From contig DIWD01000039.1 of assembly GCA_002428405.1 (NCBI GenBank), forward strand, positions 1-8,211: a stretch of DNA of 8,211 nt, written 5' to 3'. Positions 1 to 5,772 of this stretch are shown piece by piece (within the stretch, counting starts at the first letter, position 1; the number at the start of each line of letters is the position of its first letter). Origin of the DNA: a bacterium UBA6115. GTDB taxonomy: Bacteria; Bacillota_A; Clostridia; Christensenellales; Aristaeellaceae. A program made the position numbers and the translations under genes. The notes beneath the pieces are model-generated. The model saw nothing but the letters and a program-made list of their open reading frames with translations. It had not been told where the DNA came from and ran no database searches.

Positions 1-67
1 CAGGGCCAGCAACATCTCCTGGCAGGCTGCCGCGGACGAAATCCTTTTAAATATATTGGAGGAATAA
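1..67 (+). CDS. holB: C-terminal end of probable DNA polymerase III delta' subunit (partial)
   Basis: Frame 2 is open from the window edge to a TAA at 65-67 and encodes about 21 residues ending in ...AADEILLNILEE. A short Asn-containing helix followed by a leucine-rich, acidic tail is what the end of Bacillota HolB (clamp-loader delta' subunit) looks like. In this phylum holB commonly lies immediately upstream of yaaT/ricT. The stop codon lies 3 nt before the ricT start, and the ricT Shine-Dalgarno sequence (GGAGG at 58-62) sits inside this reading frame, which supports a translated upstream gene in the same operon. The fragment is too short to identify from sequence alone, so the name rests mostly on gene order. 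Confidence 0.6.
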   Translation, partial: RASNISWQAAADEILLNILEE

Positions 68-70
68 TCA

Positions 71-1021
71 ATGCCCATAGTTGTTGGCGTTCGATTCAGA
101 AACGCCGGAAGACGCAGTTATTATCACCCTGGATTACTGGAGCCCTCCCTGGGCGAGGCAGTCGTTGTCCCCACCATCCAGGGCCTTGAGATCGCTGAAG
201 TATGCCAGGCCGCCCACGAGATGCCCGAAGACCAGCTGCCACAGCCCTTGCGCGAAGTGACCCGCATGGCAACCCAGCAGGATCTTCAGCAGAGGGACGC
301 GAACCGGCTTCGGGAGGAGCAGGCATTTAATGTCTGCCGGGAACGCATCCAAAAGCACAACCTGGACATGAAGCTGGTGGATGTGGAGTATTCCTTTGAC
401 AACAGCAAGCTCATCGCCTACTTCACCTCCGGCGGCCGGGTGGATTTTCGCGCGCTGGTCAAGGACCTGGCCAGCGTTTTCAGGACACGGATCGAACTCA
501 AGCAGATCGGCGTCCGGGACGAGGCCAAGATGCTGGGCGGGCTTGGGTCCTGCGGGCGCAACCTATGCTGTTCCCAGTTCCTGTATGAGTTCCAGCCCGT
601 CTCCATCCGCATGGCCAAGGAACAGAGCCTGTCGTTGAATCCAACCAAGATTTCCGGACTGTGCGGGCGGCTGATGTGCTGCCTGAAGTATGAGCAGGAC
701 CAGTATGAAAAATCCCGCAAAAGGATGCCCAAACTGGGCCGGGAGGTCATCACGCCGCTAGGCCGGGGCATCGTCATCGGGCTAAACCCCCTGCTTGAAA
801 CAGTCCAGGTTCGGGTCAGCAGCGGGGACAGTTCGGATATCAAGACATACCCTTCCGACCAGGTGCAGAAGCTTGGCCAGCCGCAGGCAAAGGCAGAGCC
901 TTCCGTCCCGGTTGAGGCTGTCAAATGGGATGGGCAGTCCTTCCCGGAACTGGACGAGGAGTTCCTCGGCACCCCGGTGGACTCCATCTGCGAAGAAGGG
1001 CAAACGCCTGACGAGAAATGA
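71..1021 (+). CDS. ricT: RicT/YaaT, PSP1-domain Fe-S protein of the RNase Y-modulating Y-complex
   Basis: This is a 316-residue cytoplasmic protein of the PSP1 (YaaT/RicT) family. The N-terminus (MPIVVGVRFRNAGRRSYYHP) and the region around residues 85-150 match the family. Its hallmark is two CGxxxCC motifs, at residues 161-167 (CGRNLCC) and 198-204 (CGRLMCC). In Bacillus subtilis RicT forms a [4Fe-4S]-containing complex with RicA and RicF. That complex directs RNase Y cleavage of many operon mRNAs and affects sporulation, competence and biofilm entry. RicA and RicF are not in this window. GGAGG at 58-62, 8 nt before the ATG, fixes the start. The last 45 or so residues form an acidic, Pro/Glu-rich extension, making the protein longer than the roughly 275-residue B. 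subtilis homologue. It is probably co-transcribed with holB and ends just before a strong terminator. The identification is secure; the exact role in this organism is inferred. Confidence 0.95.
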   Translation: MPIVVGVRFRNAGRRSYYHPGLLEPSLGEAVVVPTIQGLEIAEVCQAAHEMPEDQLPQPLREVTRMATQQDLQQRDANRLREEQAFNVCRERIQKHNLDMKLVDVEYSFDNSKLIAYFTSGGRVDFRALVKDLASVFRTRIELKQIGVRDEAKMLGGLGSCGRNLCCSQFLYEFQPVSIRMAKEQSLSLNPTKISGLCGRLMCCLKYEQDQYEKSRKRMPKLGREVITPLGRGIVIGLNPLLETVQVRVSSGDSSDIKTYPSDQVQKLGQPQAKAEPSVPVEAVKWDGQSFPELDEEFLGTPVDSICEEGQTPDEK

Positions 1022-1319
1022 TCCGGAAATAGCCAAAAGCCCTGAAAAGGGCTTTTTTATTTATACGCTGAACTATGATTCCGTCTGAAAAGCGATCCCT
1101 TTGCGCAGCCAGCGTCGCAGTTGCGGAGCCCAGTCGATGTATTTCACCGATATGTGCCGCGCGCAAGGCATCCCGGTCGTCCCGCTGGCCATCCAGATCC
1201 CCATCGCCCAGAGCACTGTCCCAACGGGGGACTTTGCCTTGGTGTTCATGGACCATTGGACGATGGAGTGCGAAGAGATCATCGCTGAATGAGTCACGGT
1301 TGATCCTGACTGGCCGGAT
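1022..1319. other. Convergent intergenic region with one doubtful small ORF (1137-1292, +)
   Basis: This 298-bp gap lies between the ends of ricT (+) and the PBP gene (-). Apart from the terminator it holds no recognisable gene. The plus strand has a 51-codon ORF from ATG 1137 to TGA 1290-1292, in a frame open from 1089. GGAG (1125-1128) lies 8 nt before the ATG, and the residues include the stretch PVVPLAIQIPIA. The minus strand is open over the same bases, in a frame that reads YIDWAPQLRRWLRKGIAF near its end but has no ribosome binding site. The two frames share third codon positions, so codon bias cannot separate them. It may be a small gene, a gene remnant, or chance. No terminator is visible directly after the PBP stop. 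Confidence 0.25.
1035..1060 (+). terminator. Rho-independent terminator of the holB-ricT operon
   Basis: A perfect 8-bp stem AAAAGCCC (1035-1042) / GGGCTTTT (1049-1056) with loop TGAAAA is followed by a T-rich tail (TTATTT), 13 nt after the ricT stop. The stem carries its own A-run on the left arm, so it could also act weakly on transcripts arriving from the opposite, convergent operon. Confidence 0.88.
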
Positions 1320-2729
1320 TCAAAGCCCGGGAGCATTCGCTTTCAGGTATTCAAACACCTTCCCCGCGATGGGCGCGGCGATCTCTCCGCCGCCGCCGGC
1401 ATCCTGCACGACAACGCAAACCGCGTAAGGCAGTGAGGGCTCGTCCAGAAAGCCGATGAACCAGGCGTTGGTGTCCTCCTGGCCGCCTATCTGGGCCGAA
1501 CCGGTCTTGCCCGCGACCTTCAGGCCGCTTACCGCGGCGCGGGTGGCGGTGCCGGATACGGCCGCCCTGCGCATCGCGTCGGCGATGGTGTCCGCATCTT
1601 CTTTTGACAGCGGGGTTTTGTATACGGCAGGTTTGATCTGCGCGCGCCCCATTTGCCGGCTGTCCGCCGCCTGCAGCAGCAGCTTGGGCTCCATCATCAC
1701 CCCGTCGTTGGCGATGCCGGAAGCGATGAGGCACATATGAAGCGGGGTTATGGACAGGGCGCTTTGCCCCGCGCCGGTCCAGGCCAATTCCTTCATGACC
1801 CGGTTGTCCTTTGGATAGGAGGCATTCTCCACCACCAGGTCCGAGAACAGCAGGTAATCATCCAGGCCGAACAGCTGGGCGGTCTGGCGCAGGTTTTCGT
1901 CCCCCACCTCAAGGGCCAGCTTCGCAAAGGTAATGTTGCAGCTGACCGCCAGGGCCTTTTTCAAATCCAGCTCCCCGTGCGCGGCCATGCCGGCGTCTGT
2001 GACCACCACATCGCCTACCATGAACCCCCCTGTGCAGGTATAGGTCTTGCTCATCACCCCGGGGATATGCTGCAGCGCGGCCGCCAGGGTCACCACCTTG
2101 AAAGTGGAGCCCGGCGCGCTGATCCATCGCGTGGCGCGGTTCCAGTATGGCTGCTGGGGATTCTGCTCAATGCCGGGGTTTTCCGCCATCGGGTCAAAGC
2201 CGGGGACGCTCAGAAGGGTCAGCAGTTCCCCGGTTTTCCAGTTCATCACCACCGCCGCGCCCGCTTTCCCCGCGGGGAAGCGCTCAGCGATGAGGCGGGT
2301 CAGGGCGCTGTCAACGCTCAGCCTGAGGTCATACCCATGCCTGGGATTCCCGGAAAGGGCGGCGGAGAGGCGGATCAGGTAATTATCATCAAAGGCATAC
2401 AGCAGATTGGCCATGAAGGATTCCACGCCGTAGGCGACATTGTTGTCCCTGTCTCCGATAAGGTGGACCAAAGCTTTGCGCATCGCCGCATCCTCATGGT
2501 ATACGCGCTTCCCCTCCGCGTCTGCTCCGGCCAGTAAAATCCCGTTGCGGTCATAGATGCGCCCGGGGATGACATCCTTTTTCACCCAGCGCAGCGATGT
2601 GTTGGCCGCCGAGGAGAACCAGCGGTTCCCGAAATAGCTCAGGCTGTAGGCGCCATAGGCGATCAGCGCGGCCAGCAGGAGGCTGATGATGACAACGATC
2701 AGGCGGATGTTGCGCTTGATGAGTTTCAT
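1320..2729 (-). CDS. Class B penicillin-binding protein (peptidoglycan D,D-transpeptidase, PbpA/FtsI-like)
   Basis: This 469-residue monofunctional transpeptidase cross-links peptidoglycan outside the membrane. One N-terminal membrane anchor (about residues 9-32) is followed by a short pedestal with the family motif GRIYDRNGILLA (56-67) and a transpeptidase domain from about 155 to 462. All three active-site motifs are intact: SxxK at S208-T-F-K211 (the acylated serine), SxN at S263-C-N265, and KTG at 408-410. The length and compact pedestal resemble actinobacterial and clostridial PbpA rather than larger PBP2 or FtsI proteins. It is the last gene of the operon. Its ATG overlaps the SEDS gene stop (TGATG), and GGAGG at 2741-2737 lies 7 nt upstream, so translation is probably coupled. 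It should be a beta-lactam target. Whether it serves division, elongation or sporulation cannot be read from sequence. Confidence 0.95.
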   Translation of the reverse strand: MKLIKRNIRLIVVIISLLLAALIAYGAYSLSYFGNRWFSSAANTSLRWVKKDVIPGRIYDRNGILLAGADAEGKRVYHEDAAMRKALVHLIGDRDNNVAYGVESFMANLLYAFDDNYLIRLSAALSGNPRHGYDLRLSVDSALTRLIAERFPAGKAGAAVVMNWKTGELLTLLSVPGFDPMAENPGIEQNPQQPYWNRATRWISAPGSTFKVVTLAAALQHIPGVMSKTYTCTGGFMVGDVVVTDAGMAAHGELDLKKALAVSCNITFAKLALEVGDENLRQTAQLFGLDDYLLFSDLVVENASYPKDNRVMKELAWTGAGQSALSITPLHMCLIASGIANDGVMMEPKLLLQAADSRQMGRAQIKPAVYKTPLSKEDADTIADAMRRAAVSGTATRAAVSGLKVAGKTGSAQIGGQEDTNAWFIGFLDEPSLPYAVCVVVQDAGGGGEIAAPIAGKVFEYLKANAPGL

Positions 2730-3967
2730 CAGCTTTCCTCCCCCATCATCGCAATCATCTGGTCTTCCCTCACGCCCCGCTCATTGACATGGGCGACCCC
2801 CTGCAGCAGGCCCATGATGCACAGGCTGCTGACCATGCTGGTCCCCCCGTAGCTGACAAAGGGCAGCGTGACCCCGGTGAGCGGGATGAGCTTGATGTTC
2901 CCGCCGATGATGACAAAGGCCTGCAGCGCCACAAAGCAGGAGCAGCCCAGCGCCAGGAGGGTATGGAACCTGCTTTGCGAGCGCAGGGCGATGCCGATGC
3001 CGCGCAGGAAAATCATCAGGTAGATCAGCACCACGCCCACCCCGAAAATGACCCCGAACTCATTGAAAACAGCGGCGAAAATAAAATCGGTCTCCACCTC
3101 GGGGATGACCCCCGCATTGCCCAGCCCCAGCCCTGTGCCCCAAAGCCCGCCGTTGGCCATGGCGACAAGGGACTGCACCACCTGGTATCCGGCGCCCTGG
3201 TAGTCCTGCCAGGGGTCTATCCAGATTGCGACCCGTTTCTTCACATGGGCGAACATGGTGTACCCCAATACTGCGCCGGCCCCGGCCCCCGCGGTGCCCA
3301 GGGCCAGCAGGGTAAGGCTGCCGGTGGAGGAAAAAACCAGGATGAGCGTAATGGCATAGTATATCAGCGCGGTTCCAAGGTCCTTCTGCAGCATCAGCAA
3401 GCCCAGGCATAAGCCGGCGAACAGCATCGCGGGAAGAACACGGCGCTGGGAGAGCAGGAAAGCGATCACCAGCAGCGCCGCAACCTTGACGATCTCACTG
3501 GGCTGAAAGCCCACGCCAAACAGGTTGATCCAAGCCTTGGCCCCGTTCTTCTCTGTCCCGAAGAACACCGGCAGCGCCATGAGGATGAGCGCCCCCAGCG
3601 CGATCATGGGAACCAGCCACTTCAACCGGTGCCAGAAACGCACCAGCAGGAGGCAGCCCACCATCCCCAAAAGCCCTACGGCGTAGTTGAGCGCCTGGTC
3701 CAGCCCTTTTTCAGGGTTGATGCGGTAGAGCACCAGAACGCCCAGCGCGCAGAGGAAGTTGACCAGGGTCAGCAGCAGTTTGTCCGCCGGGATCAGGCGG
3801 GGCAGGATGAAGGAGGCCGCAAAGAAGCATGCCGGGGCCAGGACGGCCATCACGAAACTCAACGGGGCGAAATCCTTCAGCCCAAGCAGGATAAAAGCGG
3901 AGAACAGGAACACCATCCCCGGCATGGCCAGGAAACGGCTGTCCTTCGCATTCGCTTTAGCTTTCAT
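2729..3967 (-). CDS. SEDS-family peptidoglycan glycosyltransferase (FtsW/RodA/SpoVE)
   Basis: This 412-residue polytopic membrane protein should polymerise lipid II into glycan strands with its cognate class B PBP, encoded next. Hydrophobic segments run from about residue 15 to 390. Family motifs in order are: NGAKAWINL and FQPSEIVK (141-161); QKDLGTALIYY (194-204); RVAIWIDPW followed by GYQVVQSLVAMANGGLWGTGLG (245-282); and VETDFIFA (291-298), whose D294 corresponds to the catalytic Asp of RodA and FtsW. The signature from GNIKLIPLTG to LPFVSYGGTS lies at 356-377. The start codon overlaps the upstream FHA gene stop by 4 nt (ATGA), without a strong ribosome binding site, pointing to coupled translation. 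The FtsW, RodA and SpoVE subfamilies cannot be told apart by eye. The pairing with a short PBP and an FHA protein resembles the actinobacterial RodA-PbpA arrangement. Confidence 0.95.
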   Translation of the reverse strand: MKAKANAKDSRFLAMPGMVFLFSAFILLGLKDFAPLSFVMAVLAPACFFAASFILPRLIPADKLLLTLVNFLCALGVLVLYRINPEKGLDQALNYAVGLLGMVGCLLLVRFWHRLKWLVPMIALGALILMALPVFFGTEKNGAKAWINLFGVGFQPSEIVKVAALLVIAFLLSQRRVLPAMLFAGLCLGLLMLQKDLGTALIYYAITLILVFSSTGSLTLLALGTAGAGAGAVLGYTMFAHVKKRVAIWIDPWQDYQGAGYQVVQSLVAMANGGLWGTGLGLGNAGVIPEVETDFIFAAVFNEFGVIFGVGVVLIYLMIFLRGIGIALRSQSRFHTLLALGCSCFVALQAFVIIGGNIKLIPLTGVTLPFVSYGGTSMVSSLCIMGLLQGVAHVNERGVREDQMIAMMGEES

Positions 3968-4647
3968 ATCCCATCCCTGTCACTCCGGCTTCGCCGCCTG
4001 CGCCGGCCTGGCGCTGGCTCCGGGTCATCCTCCGGCGGATTCATGTCCATCTGGGGCAGCGGCGCATACTGCCAGGTCATGTCCATCCCATTCTCCGGCG
4101 GCACGCTGGGCGGCAGGGGCTGCGGGGCATATTCCACTCCCGGCTCATTCAAAGAGATGGCTTCCTGAGTCTCCGCAGCCTTTTGAGCAGGCTGCCGGGC
4201 AGGCAGGTCCAATCCCGCGAACAGCCGGAAACGGCAGGTCAGGCCGCGGAGTTCAAGCATCGTGCCATGCAGGGCAAAATCATTCCCCCGGAAAAGGCGC
4301 TCCCCGTCTAGGAGGGCCGGATTCCTGGAGTGCAGGGAAATAAGACGCATTCCCTGGCCGGGGCGGAAAATAAACTCAAGCTCCCGGCGTTTCAGCCCGG
4401 GAAGGCGGATGTCGCAGCTGCGCCCGGAGCCAATCACGCCCTCCCTTGGCAGGGGATAACCCCTGCCTTCGGACAGGTCAACCAACTCGCCCACAAGGCC
4501 CGCGTCGGGCAGTTGCCTCAGTGTTCGCCGCCAGGCTCTGCTGTCCCGCCGCATCAGACCAAACGCGCGAAACAGCAGGAACAGGAGTAGAAGGATGAAG
4601 AAATACCTCATCCCCATGGAGAGCAGCTCATACGCCGTGTCCTGCAC
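3964..4647 (-). CDS. Membrane-anchored FHA-domain protein of the SEDS/PBP operon
   Basis: The protein has 227 residues. One transmembrane helix (about 13-31) precedes an FHA-like beta-sandwich domain (about 62-143), then a Pro/Glu/Met-rich linker (145-212) and a basic tail with five arginines (215-219). FHA domains normally bind phosphothreonine made by Ser/Thr kinases. Here the early GR motif is present (G75-R76 in IGSGRSCDI), as are an Asn at the NG-loop position (N109) and a later DG (114-115). The usual SRRH is replaced by KRRE (86-89), so the pThr-contacting Ser and structural His appear to be missing. The start is GTG 4647, chosen because a full AGGAGG (4658-4653) lies 5 nt upstream. 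It is the first gene of the operon, with a 4-nt overlap with the SEDS gene. Recruitment or regulation of the synthase is inferred from context. Confidence 0.85.
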   Translation of the reverse strand: MQDTAYELLSMGMRYFFILLLLFLLFRAFGLMRRDSRAWRRTLRQLPDAGLVGELVDLSEGRGYPLPREGVIGSGRSCDIRLPGLKRRELEFIFRPGQGMRLISLHSRNPALLDGERLFRGNDFALHGTMLELRGLTCRFRLFAGLDLPARQPAQKAAETQEAISLNEPGVEYAPQPLPPSVPPENGMDMTWQYAPLPQMDMNPPEDDPEPAPGRRRRRSRSDRDGI

Positions 4648-4676
4648 TTTTCCCTCCTAAAACCCCGCTGCGGGAC

Positions 4677-4685
4677 ATTATAGCA
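4677..4685 (-). promoter_or_regulatory. Extended -10 promoter element for the FHA-SEDS-PBP operon
   Basis: Read on the minus strand, 4685-4677 is TGCTATAAT: a perfect TATAAT preceded by the TGn extended -10 motif, about 30 nt upstream of the FHA gene GTG. No good TTGACA lies 16-18 bp further upstream (ATCCCT at the 17-bp position), which is typical of extended -10 promoters. The distance to the strong ribosome binding site gives a short leader. Confidence 0.6.
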
Positions 4686-4727
4686 CGCATCTTCCAGTCA
4701 GGGATACCCTGGCGTGAGGCCGGAAAC

Positions 4728-4753
4728 ATGACAGTCAATGTCAGTGAATGTCA
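4728..4753. repeat. Three 10-bp-phased ATG(A/T)CA hexamers, operator-like
   Basis: ATGACA at 4728 and ATGTCA at 4738 and 4748 begin exactly 10 bp apart. The last two are embedded in a tandem 10-mer, GTCAATGTCA then GTGAATGTCA (9 of 10 identical). TGACA and TGTCA are reverse complements, so the first unit is inverted relative to the others. One-helical-turn spacing places all copies on the same face of the DNA, as expected for cooperative binding by a regulator. The array lies between the divergent FHA operon promoter and the gene starting at 4805. No binding protein is identifiable. Confidence 0.4.
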
Positions 4754-4804
4754 CCTGCCGGATAGGCTATTCTATGACTTGAAGGGATGACAGGTGAGGT
4801 TTGC

Positions 4805-5629
4805 ATGATCAGGGTCAATTATGTCCGGGAATGCCGCGCCTTCCAGACAGCGGCAGGCGAAAAGCAGATCACCGCCAACGAGGTGGCGCTCTGGCATGCC
4901 CTGTTTGAACTGTTCAACCGAAAGGCTGAGGGCGACAGGTGGCCGGAGGGCTTCATTCCCTTTTCAAACGCGCAGCTGCTGTCCATGACACCGTTTGGAT
5001 CGGGTGATTCCGGGGTCGAGATCCTGCGCCGGGCGCGGGAAAAGCTGGTGAAAAGGGGCTTTATCCACTATAAGCCGGGCCTGCGCAAGAGCCGGATGCC
5101 CGAGTACAGCCTGGTGTATTTTTACCCGGAGACACTTCCTGCGCAGCAAGGTGCGAGGGAAAGAAGCGCAGGCGGCGCATGCGATCTTAAGGCATATCCC
5201 CGCAAAGACAAGGGCAAAGATTTGGATCATTCTGCGGATACAGTCATAGCCAAACTGTATGACCCGTCTTTAAACCTGAACGGTAACCAAAAACCAGACC
5301 ACACACAGCTAAATAGAGACGGGACCAATCCGCGCGCGGGGGAGGCTTTGCCAGCCAGTGAAGCTGTCCTGACTGGCCAGGAATATGATCTGGGCTGGAA
5401 GACCAGCGCCAGGGCAAGGGGCGCCGTGGCCCAGCGCCTTCTGGACCTCTATCGGGGCAGGCTGGACACGGCGGATCCATGGGGGGATCTGTGCGAGTTG
5501 ATGGCGCAGGGCCTGCCGCCGGAGGCCATTGAGCTGGCCCTGCCAACCAGGCCTTGCTTCAGCCGCCTTGTCGCAAGGCTCCGCGCCATGGCGCTCTGCC
5601 TCGGCGGCGTCCCTGGCCCGCCGGAATAG
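4805..5629 (+). CDS. Orphan replication-initiator-like winged-helix protein, function unknown
   Basis: This 274-residue soluble protein has an N-terminal part (about 1-107) resembling winged-helix domains at the start of phage and plasmid replication proteins (DnaD/replisome-organiser type) in Bacillota. Features are a MIRVNYVRE opening, ALWHALFELFNRKA (28-41), WPEGFIPFSNAQLLS (46-60), a helix with LRRAREKLVKRGFI (74-87), and MPEYSLVYF (98-106). A hydrophilic linker (about 110-190), visibly less GC-rich than its flanks, leads to a helical C-terminal part (about 193-265). No ATPase or nuclease motif is visible. ATG 4805 is preferred over ATG 4787 because AGGTGAGG (4792-4799) is well spaced from 4805, whereas the purines before 4787 abut the start codon. 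No phage or plasmid genes adjoin it, so it may be a domesticated gene or a DNA-binding regulator. The family resemblance is from memory of the pattern, not a search. Confidence 0.7.
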   Translation: MIRVNYVRECRAFQTAAGEKQITANEVALWHALFELFNRKAEGDRWPEGFIPFSNAQLLSMTPFGSGDSGVEILRRAREKLVKRGFIHYKPGLRKSRMPEYSLVYFYPETLPAQQGARERSAGGACDLKAYPRKDKGKDLDHSADTVIAKLYDPSLNLNGNQKPDHTQLNRDGTNPRAGEALPASEAVLTGQEYDLGWKTSARARGAVAQRLLDLYRGRLDTADPWGDLCELMAQGLPPEAIELALPTRPCFSRLVARLRAMALCLGGVPGPPE

Positions 5630-5712
5630 AGGGGCGGAAGCAGTTTTTGTACTCATTTATTCATAAAGCCGCCATATATAACATCCTTCCCCGGCAAATG
5701 CGCGAAAAGTGA

Positions 5713-5740
5713 TTGACAACAGGACATTTATCCGTATAAT
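5713..5740 (+). promoter_or_regulatory. Consensus sigma-A promoter for the permease-kinase unit
   Basis: TTGACA (5713-5718) and TATAAT (5735-5740) are both perfect, separated by 16 bp. Transcription should start near 5747, giving a leader of about 26 nt before the permease ATG at 5773. The DNA upstream (5644-5690) is AT-rich for this window and might help RNA polymerase bind. No other element was found in the 5630-5712 gap. Confidence 0.85.
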
Positions 5741-5753
5741 GTAGTGCAACACA
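5740..5753. promoter_or_regulatory. Imperfect palindrome over the permease transcription start, possible operator
   Basis: The 14-mer has the dyad form TGT-nn-TGCA-nn-ACA (5 of 7 base pairs symmetric), starting on the last base of the -10 box and spanning the predicted start site. A repressor bound here would block a promoter that otherwise matches consensus. GntR-family regulators, common for sugar-acid genes, bind short dyads of this general kind, but no regulator gene is in the window. Confidence 0.3.
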
Positions 5754-5772
5754 ATTGAAGGAGGAACTGCAA

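Noticed and set aside
418..987. 189-codon minus-strand open frame opposite ricT
   Set aside because: It is fully inside ricT, whose paired CGxxxCC motifs make it certain. There is no ribosome binding site or family resemblance.
1293..1310. GTCA...TGAC inverted repeat just after the PBP stop, considered as a terminator
   Set aside because: Pairing is interrupted by a mismatch and there is no T-run on the minus strand.
1653..2537. 294-codon plus-strand open frame opposite the PBP gene
   Set aside because: It overlaps the catalytic region of an intact PBP, and its His/Gly/Gln-rich composition with no motif is typical of an antisense shadow.
2789..3412. 207-codon plus-strand open frame opposite the SEDS gene
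   Set aside because: Its extremely polar composition (Gln, His, Asp, Gly) mirrors the hydrophobic codons of the real membrane protein on the other strand.
4762..4773. Candidate -10 box TATTCT for the gene starting at 4805
   Set aside because: No acceptable -35 hexamer lies 16-18 bp upstream and there is no extended -10 motif, so the promoter of this gene remains unlocated.
4787..4804. Alternative upstream ATG for the initiator-like gene
   Set aside because: The purine run touches the ATG with no spacing, while ATG 4805 has AGGTGAGG at normal distance and gives an N-terminus like the family.
5618..5648. Possible terminator after the initiator-like gene (CCGCC/GGCGG stem, later T-run)
   Set aside because: The stem is only 5 bp with a 10-nt loop that contains the stop codon, and the T-run is several bases away from the stem, so the evidence is too weak to annotate.
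5755..5772. TTG start extending the permease by six residues
   Set aside because: It would place the strong AAGGAGG ribosome binding site inside the gene; ATG 5773 is correctly spaced from it.
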